From Symsagittifera roscoffensis (Eukaryota; Xenacoelomorpha; Acoela; Convolutidae): DNA of 64,000 bases. This document shows, piece after piece, positions 24,701 through 36,700 of this stretch. Made by a program: the position numbers and the translations under genes. Each line of letters starts with the position of its first letter. The stretch's first letter is position 1. Below the pieces are notes generated by a model that ran no database searches, was not told the origin of the DNA, and was given only the letters and a program-made list of their open reading frames with translations. Where the stretch lies: positions 67,753,415 to 67,817,414 of the forward strand of contig NC_087062.1 of assembly GCF_963678635.1 (NCBI RefSeq), in the 5' to 3' direction.

Positions 24701-27700
24701 TTAGACTTTTTCGACCATTTAAAAAATTTGAAATCTTTGACCAAAAAATCGCGTTTTTTTGGCGCGCGCTCCCCACTCAAAATTAATAGGATTTGGCGCC
24801 CAAGGCGCCTTTAGAAAAGTTTTAGGGGCAGTCAGCCAAGAATGGATATCTCAAAAAAGGAAAAAGGGGGACCCTTTGGGTCGGCAGGGGGTCGAATCCC
24901 TGAGAGGAGGAACGTCTTTCCTCCCCCCCCCCTAAATCCGCTGGTGCCCACCTGATATCTTAATCTCTTATGATTATTTCACCTACTTGATGTTTTTTTA
25001 GCCTGGAGGTGGTCGTAATGAGGTGGATCCTCGATTCATCACCCTCTTTAACGTCTTCAACATCACATTCCCCTCGGACGATGCCCTCCGTAGGATCTAC
25101 CTCTCAATCTTGGACGGACACCTCCAGAATTTCTCTGAGGATATCCAAAGTTGCGCGGGAAAAATCACAGAAAGCACGATGGCTATATACAAATTAGTAA
25201 TCAACAGCCTCCCCCCAACCCCCTCCAAGTTCCACTACATATTCAATCTGAGAGATTTGTCCAGAATTTATCACGGGCTGTGTCAAATCACAAGCGAAAA
25301 GTGAGCTTCAATTATATATAATTACTGCCAAATTGTTTGCAATTCTTTTGGGTCAATAAAACAACGAAGTTTGTTATGTAAAACTGTTTATTTTGATGTC
25401 CAAAACTGTTCATCTTGGGAAACAAAATAGTTTGGTTCTTAGAAAAGAACGGCTTTTGAACCTCCGATTAAGATTTGCATGCCCTTTTTTGGCTATCTTC
25501 TATGCTGGGCATGTTGACTCTCCCTCACAAGTAACATGTTTTATTAATCACTAATTTCTTTTTAGGTTCACTACGAAGGAACAATTTGTGCGAGTGTGGC
25601 GCAATGAGTGCATGCGAGTGTACTACGACAGACTGATAAACGAACACGACAAAGAGATAGTCGGAGGACTGATCAAGGCCCAAATAGAGGAGAACTTCAA
25701 GTCCAGTCTCGACTACGCCATCAAGGATCCCATCCTCTTCGGAGACTACATGACTGCTCTGGACGAGGGAGAGCCCAGACTCTACCAGGACGTCCAAGTA
25801 TGCTTTTTGCCGAAACTGTTATGTCAGCAATTAGATTCTAGAGTTTTTTTCTTTATACCTTTCATATGAAGTTTTCCCACAATCGGCTAAAATTAAAGCG
25901 TCTAATTTGTTGAAGTTCAATCAAAATTTTTACCTTTTTTATAGTCTTGTAAATAGAAAGTTGTTTCAACTGGTGATCACATGAAAACTGGATGCAAGCC
26001 ATAAAGATGCAAGCCATAATTATTATCCCAAACTTATTCCAATATAGGATTTCGATTCATCGAAAGCAGTTTTCCAATCATTACTCGAGGAGTACAATGA
26101 ACAATACACTACCATGAACCTGGTCTTGTTCGACGATGCCCTGGAACACTTGACCAGGATCCACAGAGTCATCCGGATGGACCAGGGACACGCCCTCCTA
26201 GTTGGAGTGGGAGGGTCCGGAAAACAGTCTTTGTCTAGACTAGCTGCTTTCACAGCAGGTGAATTAACTATTTTCATTTAAGCAGATGATTTAAGTTTTC
26301 CGTTACCGAATTACAGAAAATTAAATCAGCCCACCAAAACTCCGAAATTTGAAAACAAAGTGATAATTGAGTCACAGTTTTGGACAATCTAGAGATTTGA
26401 ATTGATTGGAAAATATCTGTATTTCAAACCTTCTGCCGTGAGAATAGTCCGCATGACAAACTTTGGTCTGGCCAAACTTGAGCTGCGGGAGATGCCCGGG
26501 CTTCGGGAATTATTCGCATAAAATGTTCCAACAGAAGCGAAAGCACTCTTGAGAAGCTATACATTCTCTACCACGTCATCCTGCTGTCTTTATTTTAACA
26601 TACTTGGCGTTCATTGTAGGTTGTCAGGTGTTTGAGATCACTTTGAGCAGAGGGTACGATGAGAGCAACTTCAGAGAGGACCTCAAGATTCTGTACCAGA
26701 AGTTGGGCCAGGAGGACAAGAAGATGATGTTCCTCTTCACAGATGGACACGTCGCACAAGAGGGTCAGTTGGACTTTAAAATAACCTACATAAAACGAAA
26801 ATGAACACATATGCAGACAAAAATTGACGTTGATAATTTAAAAAAAAATAAGTTTATATTGGGATCAGCCGATCTTTTTTATCTAACCTTGCCGAGCATT
26901 TAACCCAAACTGATAAAAATGCAAAATTTTTAATTTGTTCAAACTTTTCTGACAACGTGAATTTCTCCACATTGCACTATAAGACTGTATTTTGACAAAG
27001 GTTTTTGCGCCGCCAGCCAATTCTTGAAAAAACAGGTCACAAAGCCGTTTTCATCCTTTCCTTAATGAAACTTTTTGACTAAAACACCGCGTTTTTTGGC
27101 GCGCGCTACCCATCAGAATTAGTATACAGTGGCACCGAAAGCGTCTTTTGAAAAATCTTAGGGTCAGTCAGCCAAAAATATATGTCTGAAAAAATACCAA
27201 AGGGGGACCAAAGGAGGAGTCTGACCACCAACTAAAACTGACCCTGTTGCTGAGAAACCCAAAGTTTCAATGATTTAAAACTGCCAATGTAAAATTAATA
27301 TTATTTTGACTTCCACTGATTTATTTCACGTGCCGAGGAGGTTTATCTGAGAGAACACGACAATGTTTTGAAGACTGAAGAAAATGGTTGTTGAGCTTTA
27401 AAATTTTCCTTTTGAGCATAAATAGGGAGGATATTGTTCAAGAAATGTTTACGCTTGATTATGAATTAAAACTTAAAATCTTTTGTTTTGAAGACAAAGT
27501 TTTTGTTCCGACTTTCGATGCGAAAGTAACGGATAATTTGTGCTCGGGGTGGGTTTTTGTTCTTACTTTCGATACGAAAGTAACGTAATATTTGTGCTCG
27601 GGGTGGGTTTTTTTTTCTTCAGACAAATTTCGACTTTTTAACTAGCCATTTTTGACGGAATTTTTTAAAAATTGCCATTTTGGCCTATTTGGGACAATTA

Positions 27701-30700
27701 ACGCGCGATATATTTCGCGCTATTAACGCGTAAGCGGAGAGTTAATCCGTCTTAAAAATCGTTCCAAATTGGTTGAAAGAAGCTTATTTGCCATAATTGA
27801 TTTGTTACAAGGAGCGAAATCTATCCTGTTGTACTTTATATGGCGTGTGGGGGGATAACTTTTATTTAAAAAATTCAAATTTTAGAAGAAAAAAAAATTT
27901 CATTTTGTTTTGTTTCATTTAATTTTTTAATGTTAGTACTTCTCCATAAACCTTAAAAGGCACTCGGAACATTCAGGGCTTCGTCCTGATACGAGCAGTC
28001 TTGTTTTCTTCAGACAAATTTCGACTTTTTAGCTAGCCATTTTTGACGGAATTTTTTTATATCATTCTAAAGGTATTGTTGTTCTGAGCTTAAATTTGAA
28101 AAGATATTTCACCTGTGACTATTTTCCATTAAGTTGTGGGGGTTTAAAGATTGCAATTTGGGACAATTAACGCGCGATATATTTCGTGCTATTAACGCGT
28201 AAGCGGAGATTTAATCCGTCTTAGAAATCGTTCCAAGTTGGTGGTTGAAAGAAGCTTATCTGCCAAAAATGATTTGTTACAATGAGCGAAATCTATCCTT
28301 TTGTTCTTTATATGGCGTGTGGGAGGATGATTTTCAGAAAAAAATTTCAAATTTAAAATAAAAAATTTCATTTTATTTTATTACATTTAATTTTTTTTGT
28401 TATTACTGCTCCATAAACCTCAAAAGGCAGTCGGAACATTCAGGGCTTCGCCCTGATACAAGCAGTCTTGTTGATTTTTAATGTTGAGCTCTCGAATCCA
28501 AACGGAGTTTTTAACTGTAACTTATTTGTAACTTATTCATTCTCATTTTATTTTTTAGCTGAAGGGCCAGACAACGAAGGTTAAGATATAAAATAAAAAT
28601 CATGCTCAGTTTTTTTAAAACCAAATATCATCAATACTTCAGACAATATCCTAACAAACGGAGTTATTGCTTCACCTTCAGCTCTTTAAAACAGCTTTTG
28701 ATTTGAATCATCCGCTTTGTTTTTTTCGTTAAGTACCAGATCATCAGATTCATTTTATCCTGAAATTTTTGTTAAAATTTGGGCGATGTCTGCTTCTGTT
28801 TGATCAAATTTCAACCTTTTTAGGATTTCTCGAACTGATCAACAACATGCTTACAACTGGCATGGTTCCGGCGCTGTTTGCGGATGACGAGAAAGAAGCT
28901 ATTGTTGGCAACTGTCGCGCAGAAGCACAGTCCAACGGAGTCCCGCCAGTGAAGGAAATGATCTGGCAGTACTTCGTGTCCAAGTGCAGCAACAACCTGC
29001 ACATTGTCCTCGCGATGTCACCGGTCGGAGATACCTTGCGAACCCGGTGTCGAAACTTCCCAGGACTTGTGAACAATACCAGCATCGATTGGTTCCAACC
29101 GTGGCCCAAACAGGCCCTGCATGCTGTGGCTACTGTCTTCTTGAACCAGAACAACAACTTAATTGTTGAAGATATGTTTCCGAAAGTGGTTGAACATGTA
29201 GTTACCACGCACTTGAGTTTGACAGATTACAGTGCAAGGTTCTTGGCGCGACTTAGGAGACCCAATTACGTGACTCCCAAGAATTATCTGGATTACATTT
29301 CATCGTACACGAGACTGTTGATTGACAAGGACAAGCTGGTTGTCGGACAGGTGAGTGCATTTTACCACGGAACTCATTATAAATTCACATTTGTGGTCCA
29401 ATTTGCGTGGAGGGGGGGGGGGTGATCCAAGCGTTTTACATAATGGCCAGTATTTGTTACAATGGTAATATTAAAAAAGTGTCATCAAAATGCTTGACAC
29501 TTCTAATGACCTGAAAGCCTTTACATTACCTTTTTTACAAAAAAAAACGTTTTGGAAGCCTCAACATTTAGTGCGTGTCGAGGGAGTTCAAATTTATTGA
29601 CTGAAGCATTTTTGAAAAAAGGTATTTATTATATTGACTGGACTCCCAGTTCGTTTCTTCTGCCACAAGGGTTTGCCCCTTAGCAGCATAACGTTGAAGC
29701 AGGAATAAATTCTTTTGCTTCTTTTGACGCAAGGAGAGAATGGCAAAAAAGTTAGATTAACGGTCAGTTTTTGAACGAAAACGTGACAACTAAAGACTCT
29801 TTGTCATGAGTATAGCCTCCGCTTCGCCTCTGTGTACTAAACTCTGATTGGCTAATATAATTTGTATTGTTTATTTGTCATAGTGTGAACGTCTTGAGTC
29901 TGGTATGGCTAAGATCAAAGAGGCGAGAGAGCAGCTGGCGGTACTGAGTGAGAAGCTGGACACTCAGAAGGTCATTCTGGAGCGGAAGACGAAAGAGTGC
30001 GATGAGCTGGTGGGCACCATTGAGACTAGTACTGAGACTGCCAACGTGAAGAAGGCTTCGGCAGAAGTGGCCGCCAAGGAGATCGAGAAGCAGAGCAAAG
30101 TCATCGCCGTCGAAAAGGTCAGCTGGCAACAATTAGTCAGATGTCTTCTTAAGAATTTTCCCTCGCTATATACCACATAGTAACGGATATCCTTACAAAT
30201 TTCGAGCTATTAAGAATTACTCCACCCTTCCACCAAAGTAATATTCTGAAATTATCAGCAGGAAATTGTCAGTCAAAAAGTGATCCTTCACGCAAAAAAA
30301 AACGATTTATAATCAATGGTATTAAGATGTTTAAAAATCTCCGACAGAGCAAAACCCTTGGCATAAACTTGACATGAAGACCTCCTAAAAATACTGAACT
30401 GAATAAACTCTACAAGAATAATCAGTTGCTTTTTTTTATTAGTTCTTCAAAGTTTTGGCTAACATAAAATTTAGTTATCTTCATTGTGCATTGGTTCTAA
30501 TCCTATGCTAAGACAATTTGTGTTCCAGAAAGGAGCAGAGGATGCGCTGGCTGAAGCACTGCCTGCCTTGGAAGCAGCCAGACTGGCACTGGACGACCTG
30601 GACAAGAATGACGTCACCGAGATCCGTTCGTTCGCCAAGCCCCCCAAAGCAGTGCAGAGTGTGTGTGAGTGTGTAGTTGTGGTGCGTAACATCAAAGAGA

Positions 30701-33700
30701 TCTCGTGGAAAAGTGCCAAAGCCATGATGTCCGATCCAAACTTCCTGATGTCTTTGAAAACGATGGATGTGGACGCCATCACTGGAAACCAGGTGGGAAT
30801 TAAGTAGTGATTATTCCGTGACGGTTAATTTGGTTACCATGCAAAATTTTAATACAATGGGAACTCAGATGGGAAGAAAAAATTAACTAGTCGGAGCATA
30901 TAAATGAATGCTGTGAAAGAGCAGGAGGGGTAGGGGGCGGTTGCAGGAGGAGAGGCTATGGTTAAAAGTTTAAAAAATTGATTTCAGATGAAAACAGTGA
31001 AAGCGACTCTGAAAACGATGGACACTTCATACGACGAGATGAAGCAGATCTCGAAGGCGGGTGCAGGGTTGTACAAGTTCGTCACGGCTGTCATCGGCTA
31101 CTGCGAAGTGGCCAGGGAGATCAAGCCAAAGCGAGACCTGGTGGCCAACCTGGAGAAGGAGTTTGCACAGGCCAAACGCAGTCTGGACAAAACTGAGAAA
31201 GAGGTAGACCTTGTGCAATTTCACCTCAACTGTTCTGATATAATTAGTATATTGACTATCTCACCAAAATCATGCTCATTAAAAAATGAAACCTGGTAAG
31301 ATGCTACTATTATCCATTGCTAAAATATCTATTAGACCAAAATAAACCGATGGCTGATGGTTATAGAGAGCAACGAGTTGAAAAGTGAATGACCGTTTAG
31401 AAAGTTGAGAAATTCTTGCTCGTTAAACCATATCTTCATAGAAACAGTTCTCGAACACATTAAAGAGTCGGTAGACACAAGCAAGAATCGTTAGCTAAAA
31501 GCTGTTCTAGCAATCTCCCTGTTTTTACAGTTACCTAGCGGCGAAAATTTAAACACCATGCAAAATACGTGAAAAAAATGACAATGAAGAAGATATTGGA
31601 AATACTAATGTATGGGACTAATAATCTTGGAGTTCCTTTCTTCAGTAAAATTTTTGCTTAAAATTTTTTGACTTTCAGGTGAAAACATTGCAAGATCAAT
31701 TAGAGAAGTTGGGTGCACAATACAAGGAAGCGATGGCTGAAAAGGAGGCTCTGAAGGAAGAGGCCGATCTAATGCAGCGTCGACTGATAGCCGCTGATAA
31801 ACTGATCAGTGGGTTGTCGAGCGAGAACGAACGGTGAGTGAAACAAAGTTGCATGCACTCATTTCTACTAATTGCTCAACAGTGGTATGAAATTAATGCC
31901 TTCAAAGTTTTATCGATTCCGTTTTCGGTTGTTAAGTAACACGAGTAGTGTGTTATTGTAGCCCAAACTTTACCAACCATATAAACCATCGCAAAAAATA
32001 TTTTGTAAGAAAATTTTGCTGGTATTATGGGTGAGATGGCTAATTTTTCAGGTAATTTTTAGGTTTCATTGCGTTGGCATTGTAGTTTTGAAGTGTTCGA
32101 CAAAAGACGTTCTACACAAGTTTGCCTCTAGTATCTTAAAATTTTCATATTTGATCGCAGATGGACTAAGGACTTAGCGGATTTGAAAGTGAAACGAGTG
32201 AAACTTCTGGGCGACTGTCTGCTGGGCGCTGCCTTCCTCAGTTACCTGGGAGCATTCAATGTGGACTTCAGGAACGAAGCGTTCGAAGAGGACTGGCAGC
32301 AGAAGATCAGAGAAGCCGACATTCCGATGACTGAGCCGTTCAAACTGGAGGAGCTCCTCACGGATGATGTAGAAATCAGCAAGTAAGTGATGTCAGTCTT
32401 AATTTAAGCGACGGATATTCAAATATTTGACTGCATTTAATTAAGTTAAAAATTATGCTTTTTCTTGTCTTGTTCCGAAAAAAATGTATCCAAATTTTGG
32501 CAACTTTTCTTTGAATTGATTGTTTAGGTGGAACTCTGAAGGTCTCCCACCGGATGAGCTTTCGATCCAGAACGGAATCCTGACCACACAGGCCAGCCGA
32601 TTCCCCTACTGCATTGATCCCCAGGAACAAGCGATCAGCTGGATCAAGAGCAAGGAGGCAGACCACAACCTCAAGATATGCACCATGAACGACCCCGACT
32701 TCCTGAAACACCTAGAGATGTCCATCAAATACGGGTTCCCCTTTCTCTTCAAGGACTGCGATGAGTACCTGGATCCAGTCATCGATAATGTACTGGAAAA
32801 GAATATTAAAGGTTCAAGAGTGTGGAGTTTATTTACAGTTATTGTTATGTAATTGAAAAATCTACTCAGTTTCCTTCGAGAAACTTGTTTTTCGAGCAAT
32901 TTCATGAATTTTTTGGAATCAATAAATTTAGAGCTATGAGTTCTAAATTTGTGAACAAGTCAAGGCAAGTTAAATTCATGGATTTGGTATTTATAGTGCG
33001 AGGCTACGTCAACCGATCGCAAGCTCCAAAGGGTATAGCAAGTCATCATCAATTAGTGCTATTTATCAAGTTTCCTAAAATTCAACCTTAGTTAATAAAT
33101 TCATGAAAGATGCAAAATCACCTTAAATCACGCTTAAATTTCATGTCCTAAAATTTCATTCAGGTTCTATTAAGGCCATCTGCAATTATCACCGATAAAT
33201 TAAAATCTTACAAAACTAGCATAGTTTCTCATTTGCAATGCCCTATTTGATGCGTGCTACTGCAACCGAGCGTGCATAATCTCTTACGGGATAAGAAAAT
33301 AGAGTAACAGAATTCGATTAGAATGTTCTAACAAATTTTGAAAGAATAAGCTGCAGTTGGACAAAAATTTGCCGTGCGTGCCTGTGAATAATTCGAAGTA
33401 TTATTTTCCCGTGTCATAACAAGAGTTGTGTGATTTATCAGGAGCGTCTGGTCGGGAGTTTATCATGCTGGGCGACAAAGAAGTTGACTATGACCCGAAC
33501 TTCAGACTGTATTTAACTAGCAAACTGCCCAACCCCAAACTCACCCCCTCACACTTCGGAAAGAGCATGGTCATCAACTACCAGGTATGTTGTGAATCTC
33601 TAACTCGACGATGTTTTTAAAGCGCACATTTGAAGTAAAGTTTTAAATAATCCACCTCTCAAACTTTCGAAAGAAAACCGCGTTCAAATGTTTAAATCTT

Positions 33701-36700
33701 GCATTTATTACTTGCATGCAATTTTTCAAACTCTTGGTTTATTTCACCATGAGAAAGGTTTTGATATTAAAACTCTATGAGAAGGTATTCGAGAAAGTAT
33801 TCATTTGACGAACAAGTATGTATTGCACTAGGTAACCCTGAAAGGACTGGAGGACCAGTTGCTAAGTGTGATTGTGGGCTTCGAACGGAAGGAGTTGGAG
33901 GAGAACAGAGAGAGACTGATCCAAGAGACAAGGTAAGATTTGCACCCAAACATCAGGAGATCGAATTTCGATATCAATTTTAATTTGACCAACCCCGAAA
34001 GTTTTCTTAACGCCCATTTGGAGCCTATGTATTCTTAATTTGAGATGGGAACGCGCGTCAGCAAAACTCAACTTTTGATCAAAGTTCTTCGAAAAGTCTC
34101 CTTAAACATCATGTCATGTTTAGGGTCTTAATAAGCGAAATAGTTTCTTAATTGTGTTTTTGGAGAACTGAAATCAGTTTGTGCGACCTAAAAACAGCTC
34201 GAACAATTATTTTAAACTTAGGAATTTCCGCTCTCTTAGATCCGCGCCTGATTGCACCATCAGCTTAAATATACGAGTTGTACAAATTTTTGGAACGGAT
34301 ATGATGAATTTATTTTAGCTTTTTGTTTTTTCTTGCCTAAATGTAAACAAAAAAAATCGGAACAAAAACAAATTTTGACAAAATAATGTTTTGAGTTTAG
34401 CCAAAACAAAAAACTCCTGAAGGATCTGGAGGATGCCCTTTTGAGAGAACTGGCGACTTCCACTGGAAACATGTTGGATAACGTAGAGTTAGTCCAGACT
34501 CTGGAAGAGACGAAGACTAAGGCGACTGAAGTGATGGACAAACTGACTGAGGCTGTGAGGACCTCAGCCGATATTGAGAAATTGAGAGATGGCTACAGAC
34601 CAGCTGCAAAAAGAGGCAAGTTTTGCTTGCCTAACTTGTTTTGTATTACTGAGTTTACCTTTTTAGTCCTCATTTTGGACTGCGCAGTTCGACTCCAATC
34701 AAATTTTACTTTGAATAGTGGCCCAAAGCGACGTTAGGCTCAAGCATTTCTGTCGAAACATCAAGCCTGAGCAGTCGGGATTCTCCTGTGATTGTCTGAA
34801 TAACTTCAAATGTTGAGTCTTAATGATAGCCAATATGTTTTGTGCTTTTGTAGGTGCGATTTTGTTCTTCGTGCTGTCGGACATGGCGACAGTGAACCCC
34901 ATGTACCAGTACTCTCTGGCTAATTATCTGGAAGTGTTCAAAATATCCCTGAAGAAGAGTATCCCTGACTCCATTCTGGAGAAACGACTCAGAAACATCA
35001 TTGACACCCTCACCTATAACGTCTATAACTATGCCTGCACAGGTACTAATCATATCCAATTTTGCAAACAGTATGAAAAACAATTGTTTTATAATGGTGA
35101 TATTAGTGGCCCTGAATATCCTACATGGTCTAAAGCAAACTTTTGAAGTTTTTGATTAGAATTTTTTGATTTTCCTTTTAACTTTTTCTTGACTTTGCAA
35201 CAACTTATAAACCGAAGCATAATTTTCAATCAATGTGAGAATTGCTGTTTTGATTGCCTGCTAAAAATTGAATGTTTATTTGTTTTGTTGTTTTTTGCAT
35301 AAATTAATAGGTTTTTCTTTATATAAAAAGTATATGCATTTCGCTTGGCTGTCTTTTCAGGTCTGTTTGAGAAGCACAAGCTGCTTTACTCGTTCCAGAT
35401 GACAGTTCAGATTGAGCTGAACGAGGGTAAAGTGAACCAAGAAGAGCTCAACTTCTTCATCAAGGGAAACATTTCACTCGAGAAGAGCAAACGCGCCAAG
35501 TGAGTATTGTAGTTTCACCGATTGTAGTTGTCTCGCTGCTTTTGTGGAGACTGTATCCTCGAGATATATCATATTAAAGCCATTTCAGTCGTGAATCGCG
35601 AAAATAAAAAAATTTTCAAAATATTTTCAAAATATTGTCCCAGTGTTGAGAAAAACTGGTTTGAAGTTTTTGAGATTTAGCCTAATTTCGAGCGAGTGCC
35701 GCGATCGGGTAACGCTCGAGTTAAATGGAATTTTAACTTCTAGTTTAAATTTTAGGATAAAAAAGCTTGATTTTACTAAAAAAAAAAACAAGTTTTGGAT
35801 GTTTCTTATTTGGCAAAAAGGGTTTTCTAAAAAAAAATCACAGTAATGTGCAAAAATTAGAAGAAATTTTTAAAAAAGACAAATGTGGACAAATTAAGTT
35901 CATCGTGCATAAGTCGCTTATTCTCTACGCGATTGTGTAGTTCTCAAATCTAAACACCCACAAAAACGACCGCCAGTAGTTTGGAGAAAATATATTTTTT
36001 TCTATTTTTATGAATACGGTCGGAACATTCTGCTACTTGCACAGCAACCTGCTATCCTTGTTTTAAATGTTTTTTTTTGCTCAGAACTCACAAGTGGCTT
36101 CCCGACCAGGGCTGGGAAGACATCATCAAACTGGGCGAGGTATTCCCGGAAGACTTCGGGGGACTCGTAGATGACGTCGAACGCAACGGCAAAAAATGGC
36201 AGCAGGTTTGCTACCAGTTCATTGCATGTCAGTATAAAGTATGAAACACAGTATGACGATTAATCAGGAAACTTTTCAAGTCAGCATGAATAGTTTATTT
36301 GATCTGTTTCGGGCGCGAGCCAATGTGATAACGTTTCAATTTTTTACGATCAACTCGATAAAGTGAGAAAATATCAAAAATTGTGCAGCAAATTTGAAAT
36401 TTTGGCCATTTTTGTCATTAATTTAGCTTGAAAAATTGTCTTTGCAGCGAAATTTTTTCGAATTAGCAAAATTTGCCCCTATTTTTTATAAATAGGCCTG
36501 TTCGAGAACTGTTTGCAAGTCTCAGATCGAAATCTGAGTTGTGAGTTTGTGTTTTACAGTGGTATGAGCTGGAGACGCCTGAGAGGAGTGGGTTCCCTGT
36601 GCAGTCCTACAATGGACTGAGCTTGATCCGGAAACTGCTGCTGCTGAGGTGCTTCCGGGTAGACAGGGTTTTCAGGGCGATGCAGGACTACGTCTCAGAG

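Noticed and set aside
28804-29208. 134-codon minus-strand frame over exon 27
   Set aside because: Antisense shadow of AAA4 coding sequence.
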